The notes under the pieces are model-generated. The model was not told where the DNA came from and searched no databases. It saw only the letters and a list, made by a program, of their open reading frames with translations. From Orientallactaga sibirica (Eukaryota; Chordata; Mammalia; Rodentia; Dipodidae): a stretch of 64,000 bases of DNA. Below, one piece after another: positions 31,600-42,709 of this stretch. The stretch is from positions 17,057,001 through 17,121,000 of the forward strand of contig JAEOAD010000048.1 in assembly GCA_036365145.1 (NCBI GenBank), given 5' to 3'. A program made the translations under genes and the position numbers. Each line of letters starts with the position of its first letter. Position 1 is the first letter of the stretch.

Positions 31600-32125
31600 A
31601 TTACCAATTAAACACTGAATAGGACACTCTTTGTAGGAGTGCAGAGCACTGTTGAGAAAATAACAGAAAGGTCCCTGCTTTTGCATAACTCACTCGCAAT
31701 GTGTTTGAATGGGATGAAAAAAAAAATTATCAAGGTTACCTATGTTGGAAACGGATTAGGGGATTGGGGACCTATGGGGACAAGAAAAGGTCTCTTTGAG
31801 GTAGTAGAAATTTAGGTGGAACAGGAGCCTGTGAAATCAGCAATGAAGAAAAGATAAGGGAGTTTGTTCTGGTATGGAAAGCCACCTGAACATCAATAGA
31901 AGAAAGTGCTTGCCATGTCCATTCCATGATAGTCATGTGGCTAGAGTGAGAGAGGTATGAGATAAGGCAGAGAGCTCAGACCTTACAGGGCCAGTTGTAG
32001 CTATGGGGAGAAATCTTCATTTTGCTGTTACTTGAATGAGTAGCCACCTAAGAATTTAAACAGGGAAAGGATCTGGCAGAATTGCTTCTATAAAAAGGTG
32101 ACTCTAGTAGCTTCATGGTCTGGCC
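31600..32125 (+). mobile_element. Ancient mammal-wide interspersed repeat, unclassified
   Basis: From memory, the order 'ggtccctgcttttgcataac', 'aaaaggtctctttgaggtag', 'gtggctagagtgagagaggt', 'acagggccagttgtagctat' and 'acagggaaaggatctggcag' follows an old mammal-wide repeat. Heavily diverged. I cannot name the family with certainty. Confidence 0.5.
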
Positions 32126-32985
32126 TCTGAGGACACAGAGAATGCTTTTCCTAAGTCCCCACTGGATTAATTCCATCATTTTTTCTCTCTTACAGTTTCC
32201 TAATGAGTTGGGCTTTAATATCCAGACACCACCAGAGACCACGATCTCTTGCCCGGAAAGGCTTCCATGTCCCCTGGCTCTGTTTGTCACAGGACACTGT
32301 CTGGTCAGAAAGTACCAAACCTTACTGCAGTGACTGCTTGCCATCTTTTACTTATGATTACAATTTCTGGGCCAGGTCCTTTCAGTGTTTGTTGCATCAC
32401 CGCTGTGGAGGCCACCACAGGCATCAGGCAGTGGTTTAGAACAACTGGGACAAGGCAGAACTGAAGATGGGAGCTGTCAGTCACTTCAGGAGACTGACCT
32501 CTGTCATCTGCCACTGAGGGGAAGGTGTAGCGTTCCTCCTGTGGCAATCCTCCTGTTTCTTAATGTTCAGCTATTAGTTAATTTCCACTCCATGTTTCAT
32601 TTTAAAAGTCCAAATTAGAATCAGTTAACACAGTCCCTGGAAGCAAATTTCGCTGGATATATTGAAACAGGAAATACTTAGACTTGAATCTGAAGATGAC
32701 AACATCAAAGACACTGTTCATAGGAGCCCATTTTGAGAAGCATGGGCTGGACTACTTGGGAAGAAAGTTTACTGATTCCAGGATCCAATGGGGAGGCCAC
32801 AGAGTCAAGGAGAGTGTAAAGAATGCTCAGAAACACCTCAGCATTTCATGGCCACTGCTGTTTAGTTCATGTTTATGATCACACTGGGGGAAATACTGAT
32901 CTTTGACAGCCAGAGAGTCTGTCACCTGCAGGTGATTGATGGGAATTTTTAACACAAAACAAAGCAAACATTAAAAACAAGCCGG
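32126..32985. other. Unique sequence, nothing recognised
   Basis: No repeat family seen. Overlapping open frames on both strands at 32115-32618 have no domain. Confidence 0.45.
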
Positions 32986-32986
32986 A

Positions 32987-33206
32987 GGGCTGGAGAGATG
33001 GCTTAGCGGTTAAGGCACCTGCCTGCTAAGCCTAAGAACGCCTATTCGATTCTCCAGGTTCCATGGTTAGCCAGACACAGTGACACAAGCACGCAATGCC
33101 ACTCTTGCCCACAAGGGAGTGCACACATCTGGAGTTCGTTCACAGCAGCTGAGAGGCTGCTGGTGTGCTGCCCGTTCTCTGTCTGTCCCTCTCTCTCTGT
33201 CTCTCT

Positions 33207-33238
<32 letters not shown>
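32987..33238 (+). mobile_element. DIP type 2 SINE
   Basis: 'gggctggagagatggcttag', 'cttgcccacaagggagtgca', 'gctgagaggctgctggtgtg', CT tract, then an A-run of about 30. The long pure tail suggests a relatively young insertion. Confidence 0.95.
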
Positions 33239-33240
<2 letters not shown>

Positions 33241-33702
33241 CCAGAAACAGTGAGGAAGAAAGGGAAAGAAGCTTCAGAAAACACTGGGTAGATATGTCAT
33301 GATCAACTAGTGATGTCTGTACAGGCATAGAATGGATGAAGGAAAGTCACCTAATGATGTCTGCACAGTCATAAACTTGACATCTAAGGAAATTCAAATA
33401 ACATTATTCAGCAACAAAGAATTCAACTCCAACAGGAGAGTATATGGGAAAATAATTTTTAAAAATACCCATCAGTTACCAATCACAAATTTTCTTCAAA
33501 ATAAATTTTTTTGACTGTGTTGAAAAGAGGTGCATGACTTCCACTGAGACTGAACAGATGAAGAAGAGGTTTTGTTTAAACTTGAATGTTGTGACTGTGT
33601 TGCTGGTTGCTCTCTTGTCACCAACAGAAAATCAGCTCCCTTAAAAATGAGAAAAATTCAAAGAAATCAGAGCAAAAAGATACAGACTAAGTATTAGAAA
33701 GC
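33239..33702. other. Unique sequence, nothing recognised
   Basis: A weak repeat of 'gatgtctg.acag.cata' at 33312 and 33356. Nothing else. Confidence 0.4.
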
Positions 33703-33921
33703 ATTTTTATTTATTTATTTGCAAGCAGAGAGGGGGAAAGGAGAGAGGGGAGAGGTAATAATTATGGGTGTACCAGGGCCTCTTGCCAGTGCAAACAAAT
33801 TCCAAGTGTATGTGCCACTCTGTACCTGTCTGGCTTTACGTGGGTCCTTGGGAAATCGAAACAGGACCATGATCAGGCTTTGCAAGCTAGCACATGATCC
33901 GCTGAGCCGTCTCTCCAGCCC
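33703..33921 (-). mobile_element. DIP type 1 SINE, minus strand
   Basis: Plus view 'tttatttatttatttgcaag', 'cagggcctcttgccagtgca', 'tttacgtgggtccttgggaa', 'ccgtctctccagccc'. A deletion or change near 33875 spoils the tRNA B-box side. Confidence 0.85.
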
Positions 33922-33964
33922 CTGAGCCTCATTGTTGATGGCAACTTCATCAAAACTAGATTTC

Positions 33965-34315
33965 GCTATTTTCAGTTACTTTCTAATTGCTGGAACAACA
34001 ACAACAACAAAATACCCTACCAGAAAAAGCTTCTGGAAGGCAAGAGTTTATTTTGGCTGACTGTTTCAAGGGGAATCCTATTACAGTGGGGTTGGCATGA
34101 CAAGAGCAGAGAGCTGCCATCACACTCCCTGTCAGCAGGGAGGAAGTAGAAAGGCTTGAGAGCACCAATCTGGACTAGATTATAACAGCCCTAAGGTCTG
34201 CCCCTAGGGACAGGCCTCCTCCACCTCCCAGTGGCTCCATACCCTTCCTGAACACTGTCACCAGCTGGAGATCAGACATTCAAACACTTTTGAGGGATAT
34301 TTTTACATATCAACT
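33965..34315 (-). mobile_element. MaLR (ORR1-like) LTR, minus strand
   Basis: 'ttactttctaattgctggaa', (CAA)n, 'gagtttattttggctgactg', 'gacaagagcagagagctgcc', 'gtcaccagctggagatcaga' follow reversed ORR1 order. It ends just before an A35 tract. Confidence 0.75.
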
Positions 34316-34318
34316 TCT

Positions 34319-34319
<1 letters not shown>

Positions 34320-34354
<35 letters not shown>
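34320..34354. repeat. Poly(A), 35 bases
   Basis: Uninterrupted A35 right after the antisense MaLR LTR. Not clearly the tail of a recognisable SINE, so its source is unknown. Confidence 0.9.
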
Positions 34355-34356
<2 letters not shown>

Positions 34357-34633
34357 ACCCTCAGACTTTAGTTACATTAACCAATTTCTTCCTTTATTTA
34401 GTCAATATGATTTGAAATCTAAAGGGGTCCAATAGGTTTGTAGAAAGTGCCTAGAGGGGAATAACTTTTATGAAAGTCACTTAATTTTGTCTGACTTTGA
34501 GTGGTCTTATCTGTCAATGGAAAATAGCAAGCTTATCTGTATTTGTTTAATAGAATTGCTGTCAAAACCAGCTGAGATAATAGATATTAAAGTTCTTCGC
34601 AAAATGTATGCAGAATTAAAAAAATTAAATTCC

Positions 34634-34635
34634 AG

Positions 34636-34680
<45 letters not shown>

Positions 34681-35000
34681 GTGGTATGTGTGTTTGTATG
34701 TTTGTATGTGTGCAGTGGGCTGGGAGGATGCAAGGTGTGAAGGATGTGATATGTTACATGAGGTGTGTATGGTGTATGTATGTGTCATATGTAGGCTATA
34801 TGTGAGTGATAAGTGAGGTGTATATGAGGTATACTCATGTGGGATATGTGTGAGATGTGTGTGGTATATGATGTGTGTGGGTATGGTCTTTGATATGTGT
34901 GGGTGTGGTATATTATATTTGTGAGTGTGGTCTGTGTGTGGATGTATGGTGTGTATGAAGTGTGCTTCAGGTGTATGTGGTGCGTGTGGTATACATGGGG
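34634..35000. repeat. (GT)n core with long degenerate GT-rich flank
   Basis: A pure (GT)~21 at 34636-34677, then about 320 bases of GT/GTAT/GGTGT-rich sequence. The long minus frame here (Thr/His/Pro-rich) is a by-product. Confidence 0.95.
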
Positions 35001-35385
35001 TGTGGGGTAGTTTGAATGGATGCCCCCCCAATAGATTCAGGAGTTTACTAAAGCATGTAACTTAGATCTCTAGCCACTTGGCTGGAGGAGGTGTCACTGG
35101 GCAGATCCTGGGGTCCAGTGCTAAGGTGATACTGGCAGTGGATCTGGAATTCCAGCCTCGAGTATGCAGAGTGCTTGAGCTCTGCCTGTGGGTTCCTGAA
35201 GTGTGCTTGCTTGTGATGTTGCTGGTGGTAATTCTTTCTGCATGGATATTCGTAACGGGGACCAACTTTCTTCTGCCATTATGGGACTTCCCCTGAATCT
35301 ATAAACCTAAAATAAATCCCATTTTTCCTATAAACTGTGTCTGGTTTGGAGGTTCATCCCGACAGCATGGAGCTGACTACAACAG
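34990..35385 (+). mobile_element. MaLR-type LTR, plus strand
   Basis: 'ggggtagtttgaatggatgc', 'tggctggaggaggtgtcact', 'tctataaacctaaaataaat', 'tgtgtctggtttggaggttc' follow the MaLR LTR layout (TATA-less start, AATAAA near the end). A more diverged relative of the ORR1-like copies. Confidence 0.6.
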
Positions 35386-35938
35386 CTTGCAAGACTCTCA
35401 TAGATGGAATCTCTCACTAAGCTACACCCTAGCTCTCTATACTCTTAAAACAGTCTCAGTTCTCTTAGTTATTGTTGCCCCCCTACGGTTTGTATTTCAA
35501 ATTCTCTGACATCATGGCTTGGGAGAATTTCCCCTTTGCCACACCAGCCGCCTTGCTGAGCAACGTCCCGACTGTTTTGAACAGCAGCAGCTGCCCCACT
35601 TGCACTTCCTCACGGCTGTGTGAGGACGCATTCCTGCACTTCAGACAAGCAGAGGATGTTATGTCCCCGCAGAGACAATCACAGGTGTGTGTGTGTGTGT
35701 GTGTGTGTGTGTACACATGTGTAGGTGCACCTGCATGTGCAGGTGCATGGACACATGGACATCATAGGTCAACTTCGGGTGTCTTCAGTGACTCTCCATC
35801 TTGTTCTGTACAATTGGTCCCTTGCAGAACACGAAGCTCAGTGATTTGTTTAGAAATAGAAAGCCGGGAAGACTTCCGGTCAAGATGGTGTCAACCTAGC
35901 CTCGCCTCACTTCACAGGGAAGAAAGCCGGGATGCTCC
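35386..35938. other. Unique sequence with (GT)n
   Basis: (GT)n at about 35684-35711. A 215-residue open frame (35472-36119) runs through this tract as CVCVCV and on into a reversed SINE, so I do not treat it as a gene. Confidence 0.5.
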
Positions 35939-35939
35939 A

Positions 35940-36097
35940 GGGAGCCCTCCTGTTTCTGTGTCCCCAGCACTGGGATTAAGGACATGTGTTGCCATGCCAG
36001 GCTTTTACTTCAATGCTGAGCTTCCACACTCAGGCCCTGGTGCTCATGCAGTCAATCCTTTACTCGCTGAGCCCTCGCCCCAGTCCCCCAAGCCACA
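35940..36097 (-). mobile_element. B4-like composite SINE, old
   Basis: 'tccccagcactgggattaag' and 'gacatgtgttgccatgccag' are a reversed B1 head. 'tactcgctgagccctcgccc' is a reversed tRNA-like head. Confidence 0.65.
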
Positions 36098-36590
36098 GGT
36101 AAGGTCTGGGCGTTCTTAGACATTTTGACGGCTATAATTATTTTCTGTTCATCCAGCCTTCTGACGATTGCTAGTATCCTCTCTCTCCGCTCTAACTCCC
36201 ACTTCTCTGTAGCCTTACTCTGCAGAGGGTCTGAAGTATTAATCAGAGCAAGTGAGCTCCACCCTTACCTCCCCATCCATCTCCACTTATCTATCTCACT
36301 TCCTGTTCTATTTCTAGAGTGGCCCAATCTGGTCCGTCTGATGATGCTCAAATTTCACCTTCAGTCTTCATATGCTTATTAAGCCCTGCTTCTGAAACAG
36401 AGTTCTCTGTAATTCTCCTTCCTAAGGGGCATGGCATTCGCAGTTCTGGGAATAAATTATTTCATTATCAGAATAAATTTTCAGGAATTTAATGAGAATG
36501 TGAAAATGCACCAGGGAAACTGTACCCAGCAAAACTTAGCTTGTTCTCAGTGGTGTGTGGCACACCATAGAAGCTTCTTGTATATCACTG
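36098..36590. other. Unique sequence, nothing recognised
   Basis: 36165-36360 is pyrimidine-rich and might be a decayed L2 piece, but I cannot place it. Confidence 0.35.
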
Positions 36591-36591
36591 T

Positions 36592-37185
36592 GGTGGTTTG
36601 GATGTAAATGGCCCCATAGCCTCAGGGATTTGGTGGTTAAACTTCCTACTTGGTCTCCAGCTGACAGAGTCTTTGGGAGGTGGCGTTCTGCTGTAGGAGG
36701 TGTATTTCTGGGATGGACCTTGGAGTTAAGAAGTCTAGTCCTGGGCTGGAGGGATGGCTTAGCAGTTAAAGCATTTGCCTGCAAAGCCAAAGGACCCAGG
36801 TTCAATTCCCCAAGATCCACATTAGCCAGATGCACAAGGGGCACATGAATCTGGAGTTCATTTGCAGTGGCTGGAGGCCCTGGTGCAGCCGTTCCCTCCC
36901 TCTCTCTCTCTCTCTCACTCTTTCTCTCTGTCTGTCTCTCCCCCTTCTCTTTGTCAAATAAATAAATAAAAATAATTTTTTAAAGAAGTCTAGTCCTACT
37001 GCGTGCTCAGAGCCAGTTGGCACTATTATTCTCTCGCTGCTGTGGATGTGATGAGGTAATCCTGCTTCTGTGCCAGGAGGAAGCTTCCTGCAAACTATAA
37101 GCCTGAAATAAACCCTTTCCTCCCAGAAGCCACTTCTGGACAGGGTGTTTTGTCCCAACAATGAGAAGGGAACAGCAATAATCAC
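36592..37185 (+). mobile_element. MaLR (ORR1-like) LTR split by a SINE
   Basis: 'tggtggtttggatgtaaatg', 'tggtctccagctgacagagt', 'ttgggaggtggcgttctgct', then after the SINE 'aagcctgaaataaacccttt' and 'cagggtgttttgtcccaaca'. The two halves join smoothly if the SINE and one target copy are removed. Confidence 0.75.
36743..36982 (+). mobile_element. DIP type 1 SINE with 15-base target duplication
   Basis: Perfect direct repeat 'aagaagtctagtcct' at 36728-36742 and 36983-36997. Typical body, tail 'caaataaataaataaaaat'. Inserted into the MaLR LTR. Confidence 0.97.
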
Positions 37186-37778
37186 TGAATGAAAACACGA
37201 ATGAACTGGTCATGGAACTGAAAGCCTCCTACAGCCTCAGTCTCAGGAGTTCTGGTAAATTCCCCCATCCTATCCTTTCTGCTCCCTCCCTGGTTTCATT
37301 GGTGTTTTTTACCCAAGAGGCTTGCAGGAATCCAGAAACACAGGGAATATAGGCACTTTTAGACCCATTTTGCAGCTGAGAAGGCTGATACTTAGAAATA
37401 CAAATTTCATGAAAGCAGACAGCCAGTAAGATTCTAGACAGACTGCAAACACTCACAATGAAAGCTCTAGAACAAGCCTGGGAGCAAACTCCAGGTGCAC
37501 TGCCTCATCTCTGGACACCAGCACCAGTCATCACACCACTTGGAAACATCAGAAGAGGTTTGTCATCTTTTTGGTAAGACGGTGGTTACAGTAGTACCTC
37601 CCACTTAGGAGTGTTGGATGATCAAATGAGTGTCTCCATGTCATGTGTGGCATGCCATGACCGCAGTCTAGATATCTAGGGTAAGGTTCCATTGCAGGAT
37701 GTGCTCGTCATGTCTTTCCACACTGCTCATAGATAGATTACTAGGTGGATCTATCTGGTGACATCACAAGAAATGTCC
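37186..37778. other. Unique sequence, nothing recognised
   Basis: No repeat or gene recognised. Confidence 0.45.
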
Positions 37779-37780
37779 TG

Positions 37781-37998
37781 GGTTGGAGAGATGGCTTAGC
37801 ACTTAAGGCCTTGCCTGTGAAGCCTAAGGTCCCAGGTTTGACTCCCCAGAATTCCCACATAAGCTAGATGCATAAGGTGACACATACAGCTGGAGTTTAT
37901 TTGCAGTGGCTGGAGGCCCTGGTGTGCCCATTCTCTATATCTGCTTCTCTCTCTCTCTCTCTGCCCCCTTAAGTAAATGAATAAAATATTTTAAAAAG
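37781..37998 (+). mobile_element. DIP type 1 SINE
   Basis: 'gggttggagagatggcttag', 'gtttgactccccagaattcc', 'cagctggagtttatttgcag', CT tract, tail 'aaatgaataaaatatt'. Confidence 0.9.
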
Positions 37999-38142
37999 AA
38001 ATACCCTTCTTCCTAGCAGTTAGCCTAAGCATTCTGTATTCTTGGAACTGGCTGACAACAGCCATCAGTCAGAATGCCCTGGTACGAATACAGCTTTGAA
38101 TCCTCACAGGATTATGAGTGCTCCTAAAAATGCATGTGTTGG

Positions 38143-38383
38143 AGGCTGGAGAGATGGCTTAGCAGTTAAGGCTCTCGCCAGGGCAGCCTAAGGACCCATG
38201 TTCAACTTTCCAGATCCCATGTAAGCCAGACGTACAAAGGTGAGACAAGCACAAGGCCACACATGCCCACTAGGTGGTGCAAACATCTGGAGTTCAATTG
38301 CAGTAGCTGAGGCCCTGGTGCACCAATTCTCTCTTGCTCACTTGCTCGCTCTCATGCTCTGTCTAAAAAAAAAAAAAAAAAAG
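38143..38383 (+). mobile_element. DIP type 1 SINE, inner-insertion form
   Basis: 'ggctggagagatggcttagc', 'gcacaaggccacacatgccc' (extra segment), 'actaggtggtgcaaacatct', a tail of about 18 A. Closest to 56886-57092. Confidence 0.9.
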
Positions 38384-38389
38384 AAAAGA

Positions 38390-38740
38390 TGCATGTGTTG
38401 GAGTCTTAATCCCCCATGCTTCAAAATGGGACTGCATTCAGAACTGAACTCAAATGCTCAAATGGGCAAAGCCACTAGAGTGGGCCCAACTGCAGTATAT
38501 ATGGGGTCCTTATAATAAGAGGATGTTAGGACACAGCATATACAGGGAAGACCATGAGGACACACAGAGAGACATTGGTCACGTAGCATACAAGGAGAGG
38601 AGCCTTAGTGGAAACCAACTCTACGAATGCTTTAATGCACTTCGAGCCTCACAGTCGAAAGGAAATTTGCTTCTGTCTTTTCAGCCCTCTAGACTGTAGC
38701 AATTTGTTACGGCAACTCCAGCAACAACACGACAGAGACG
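38390..38740 (+). mobile_element. Old LTR/MaLR-like repeat
   Basis: 'gtgttggagtcttaatcccc', 'ggggtccttataataagagg', 'gaggacacacagagagacat' and 'gtagcaatttgttacggcaa' recall the older MLT1/MST-like MaLR LTRs. Diverged, from memory only. Confidence 0.5.
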
Positions 38741-39128
38741 CAAGGGCCAGAGCTTAATCAGAAAACAGAAAAGTAAGTATTATGAGACATCTGCTTGACA
38801 GCAGGTTTTTGTTTTTCTTCTCTTACAATTGAGGGAAGAAGTTTCCAAAGATCTACGTGAGCAGCAACAGAAAACCTAACAATGGTGCCTTTCAAAAGAA
38901 CTCTCTAGAAAACCAGAATGAAGGTTGTTTGGGAGAAGAAAAACAAGTAAGTAAAACTTGCAGGAAAATTGAACTCAAGACTCCGTATATAATCAAATGC
39001 TTCCACACTCCTCTTAAGAAGCATAAGTACAGGGAGAAGGGTTTCTGCTCTGCACCAGCTTGCTTTCTCAGTGACCTTGCATCTCAGGCAAGAGATGTCT
39101 TCAGCAATAGGGTCTAACCATGTGTTTC
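38741..39128. other. Unique sequence, nothing recognised
   Basis: No repeat or gene recognised. Confidence 0.4.
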
Positions 39129-39130
39129 TC

Positions 39131-39600
39131 AAGGGAAACCAAGGGCCTTGGCAATAGCCTTTAATGTTTTGGAGGCAACAGGGACCTCCCTGGCCAACAA
39201 CTCACTGGAAGGTATCCCATCCCAGGCACTGAAAATTTTCTAGTAACAGTCTACAGCCATTATTCAAAAAAGTAGGTTTATATAAGTCTTGAATTTTGAT
39301 TGACCCTCCCCCTGCCCTTCTTTTACGCATTCTCTTCCCGTGGCCTCGCTTAGGCCTTTCCCCTCCCTGTAATCTGTTCTTGGCCTCGATATCCATGACC
39401 TCGCAGTGCCTAGCAATACCTTCACAAGACCCTCATAACAGGAGAAAAAGATGATGACATCAAATTAAAAGAGGGACTAATGGAGAGAGGGAGGGGATAT
39501 GATGGAGATCAGAGTTCTGAAGGGGAATGGGGGGAGGAGAGGGAAATATCATGCTTTATTGTCTGTAAGTATAGAAGTTGAAGATAAAAAATAAATAAGT
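39131..39600 (+). mobile_element. L1 3' end with inverted 5' part (twin priming)
   Basis: 39385-39600 is plus-strand type A 3' end ('gaccctcataacaggagaaa', purine tract, 'gtctgtaagtatagaagttg', A-rich tail). 39131-39255 is the reverse complement of the upstream part of the same consensus: 'caacaactcactggaaggt' with 'tgaaaattttctagtaacag' matches 50885-51000 reversed. 39256-39384 reversed is polypurine-rich and probably lies further upstream in L1. Confidence 0.8.
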
Positions 39601-39626
39601 AAATAAAAGAAGTATAAGTACACCCA

Positions 39627-39830
39627 GGTCTGGAGTTACAGGCTCATAATCCCAGCTACTTAGGGAAGCTGAGGCAGGGAGATTGCAAGTTTAAGGACTG
39701 CCTGGGAAATGGAGTGAATTTCAGCCAGCCTTGGCAACTGAGACCATCTCAAAATATAAAGTAAGCAAAGGACTGGGGATATATCTCAGTGGAAAAGTGC
39801 CTGCCTTGTATGTGTGAGACTGGTACAGAG
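39627..39830 (+). mobile_element. Composite SINE, B1 then ID-like part
   Basis: 'gctcataatcccagctactt' to 'gagaccatctcaaaatataa' is an old B1. 'gactggggatatatctcagt' with 'aaaagtgcctgcc' is an ID head. Same B1-then-ID order as 9112-9312. A GA tract follows at 39833-39862. Confidence 0.65.
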
Positions 39831-39862
39831 AGAAAGAGGGGGAGAGAGAGAGAGAGAGAGAG

Positions 39863-40330
39863 GGCGAATAAGAGAACCATAATATATAATCAAGGCTTGG
39901 AGATGTCCTAGATAAAAACAAACCAGGAGCTTGTTACAATAAAGGCAGAAAACAATTTAGCCTCTGGGACTAGTGATCCATGGAGCATGCTCTCTAAAAT
40001 CCTTATTAAACGATCCCCTCCATGTGCAGAGCATCAGCTTAGAAGCAAGTTGAATTTATGCTAAGCAAAAGCATTTCGAGCATGTAAGCATGCATTAAAT
40101 GCTAGTTGTGGGCCAAGGAAACACCTGCCAGTAGTTAGTACAACCTTTACACTAGCTCGTATCTTTCTCAGAGTAGGACAATTATAACTTTATGTACGGG
40201 GCTGTGCTCCTGTCTGTTGTCAGGGTTAACAAAACAACTGCTTAATTGCTAGTACCTGGGAATGGCTGGAGCTGGGCTCACACATTCATTCCTAGGAGTT
40301 CGGAGACAGCCATACGCAGTCGAGAAAGGG
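39863..40330. other. Unique sequence, nothing recognised
   Basis: No repeat or gene recognised. Confidence 0.4.
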
Positions 40331-40334
40331 CACA

Positions 40335-40695
40335 GCATGTTGGTAGACAGTTACGCCTTGAGTCTGACATGTCTCCATAGGATCCCATGTTTAAATAATT
40401 GCTCCCCAGCTGGTGATGCTGTTTTGGGACGTTGTGAGGGACATGGCTGGCCAAAGAGGGTCATGAGGGCAAGCCTGTAAGGAGACATCTCTGCCCAGCT
40501 TCCAATCCTGTTCTCTCTGCTTCCAGACACACCAAGGCAAGAACAAGCCACACTTACTTCATGATTTCACGACCATGGACCAAGCCTCTCCGCCACCCCT
40601 TCTCCACCATAATGGACTGTGAGGTAAAGTAAATCCTCCCTTCACATTTCTTCTGTCAGGTGTTTTGTCACAGCAACAGGAAAAGCAATGAATAA
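40335..40695 (+). mobile_element. MaLR (ORR1-like) LTR
   Basis: 'ctccccagctggtgatgctg', 'tttcacgaccatggacca', 'gtcaggtgttttgtcacagc' with 'aacaggaaaagcaatgaata' is the classic ORR1 3' end. The central region has small deletions. Confidence 0.75.
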
Positions 40696-41472
40696 AGAGA
40701 GGGAAAGAGTGGGAAGGTAGCAGGATGCGGCTGCATGGTACAAAGATTTGGATCACCCCAAGTAAGCAGGGCATGTTCCTGCAGCTGGCATGGAGATGAC
40801 AAAGGATATTAACATGAAGCCATTTTTTTTTCTCCCAAAGAAGCTTGCCTTGGCCATCAAACTAAAATAATGATACAAAGGAATGAAGTTAAAACACACA
40901 CACAATAATAAAATTAGGAGATAGTTGTACTAGAGTAAAGGTCTAGCCTACAGGCTTTGGCCAGACTTTGAGGCTGAGGCAAAAAATTGAGGGTTGAACA
41001 GATGCTCTGTGGCCTGGCAGGCCAGAGGAAAATCTGGGATGCCCATCACCTGACAGATAGACAAAAGGAAGCAGGGACCAGAGGAAGAGATGGATCTCTG
41101 CGTCATACAGTGAGTGCTTACGGAGCACGAGACCGCTTGCTGGATCTGCTTCTCCCTGCATGGTCACTCTTGGGGATTCTGTTGTACATAAAGGCACACG
41201 TGGCCATGAGGATTATGTGAAGTTCTGAGCCATGAAGAGACTGGCAGTTCAGGTGGCAAACATCTTTTGGCAAAACCCTGTCTTGAGATAGGGAATGCTG
41301 TGTGGAACTGACCGACGCCACTGTGCATTTGGACTGCTGGCAGAGTGGCGCAGAGCTGGGCACAAAGCCACTGGCTGGCAGAACTCAACACATGCTGCCT
41401 GCCTCCCACACTGGCTCTATCACCTTGAGGCACCTCATGACCCTAATAAGTTTTAAATTTGGAATGATGCAA
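40696..41472. other. Unique sequence, nothing recognised
   Basis: Open frames of 77-89 residues on both strands (40943-41433) overlap each other and lack domains. No gene called. Confidence 0.45.
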
Positions 41473-41475
41473 GTG

Positions 41476-41747
41476 GTTTTTTTTTTTTTTGAGAGAGACA
41501 CAGACAGAGAGAGGCAGACAGAGAGAGAGGAAAACAGATAGAGATGGGCGCGCCAGCAGTCTCTCAGCTGCTGTGAATGAAATCCTGATGTGTGCGCCCC
41601 CTTGTGGGCAAGTGTGGCATTGTGCCCTTGTGTCACTTTGCATCTGGCTAAACGTGGGACCTGGAGATTGGAACCGCTGGAGATTGGAACCAGCGTTCTT
41701 AGGCTTAGCAGGCAGGCGCCTTAACCGCTAAGCCATCTCTCCAGCCC
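41476..41747 (-). mobile_element. DIP type 2 SINE, minus strand
   Basis: Plus view: T-run, GA-rich tract, 'gatgggcgcgccagcagtct', 'cccccttgtgggcaagtgtg', the doubled 'ggagattggaacc' and 'aaccgctaagccatctctcc'. Full length and close to consensus. Confidence 0.95.
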
Positions 41748-41800
41748 GCAAGTGATTTTTGAAATGAGCAGTGATGGAGAGATTTTTCTCAGAATGATTG

Positions 41801-41842
<42 letters not shown>
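41801..41842. repeat. (GT)n microsatellite
   Basis: About 21 pure GT units. A weak reversed ID-like trace follows near 41895 ('ctctaccactaagctgtatg'). Confidence 0.95.
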
Positions 41843-41845
<3 letters not shown>

Positions 41846-42084
41846 GTGGGGGGTGATAAAAATGATCCCAGGAGGTTCCAGGAGGTCCAAATGCTCTACC
41901 ACTAAGCTGTATGCCCCCAGGAGAATTTACTTTTTCAATAGCTATGATCACAGATACAAATACAGATACGGTTGTAACAGGAAACTTCCTGGGTTTCCAG
42001 GACACTTCCAGGAAAACCATTAGTTTCCTGGTTTAGCGGCTTAATTCAAAGAAAACAGTTTCCATTCAAAGCACGTCTGGGAAT

Positions 42085-42640
42085 TGCTGGGTGTGGCAAA
42101 CATCTCATGCCCTGGTGTGTGGAATGAGTCAGGGCTCGCCAGAGGAACAGCAGCGAGAGAGTGAATTGTATTAAAAAGGGAGTTGACTGGGTTCGCTTAC
42201 CACAGCCCAACAGCAGCCTGCAGGCTTGAGAGTTAAGGAGCCCGGTAGCTGCTCAGTCCACGTGGCTGGAAGCCTCAGCAGTCCCAGTCCAGCATTGAAG
42301 ACCTGAAGGCTTCCTGGAGAGCCGCTGGTCTTCCGTCCATGCTGGAGGGCTGAGGAAACCTGTTTCCATCGCCAACCAAGGGTAGCCAAACAGGAGAGAG
42401 GCACTTGAAGTGAAGGCATTCACCAGCAAGCAGCACCCACAGCCCAGAGCTTCCCTTACACACAGACCCCTCAGGGCAGACCACCCACTCTGGGGTAAGG
42501 GCTCACTCTTGGGGGGAAGGACTTCCTCCTTCAGTCAATCCTTCCTGGAAGCAACCTCAGAGACCCACTCAAGTGGGGTGTCTGTGGATTGCTAATCCAG
42601 TCAGATTGATAACAGAACTTTACCATCACATGTGAGGGAT
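42085..42640 (-). mobile_element. LTR-like interspersed repeat, minus strand
   Basis: 'gagtcagggctcgccagagg' with 'aacagcagcgagagagtg', 'gggagttgactgggttcgct', 'gtagctgctcagtccacgtg' and a 3' 'gattgctaatccagtcagat' with 'tgataac' recall a common mammalian LTR-type repeat seen antisense. Family not certain. Confidence 0.5.
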
Positions 42641-42709
42641 TTAGGAAATTATAAAACGTGAATTTATGCACATGAAAACTCTAGTCAGCTTCTAGGAACT
42701 GAATCCCCG

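Noticed and set aside
34507..35031. 174-residue minus frame rich in His, Thr and Pro
   Set aside because: It is the translation of the degenerate GT-rich tract.
35472..36119. 215-residue plus frame, the longest outside the minisatellite
   Set aside because: It reads through a (GT)n tract as CVCVCV and then through an antisense B4-like SINE. No domain or conserved motif is visible.
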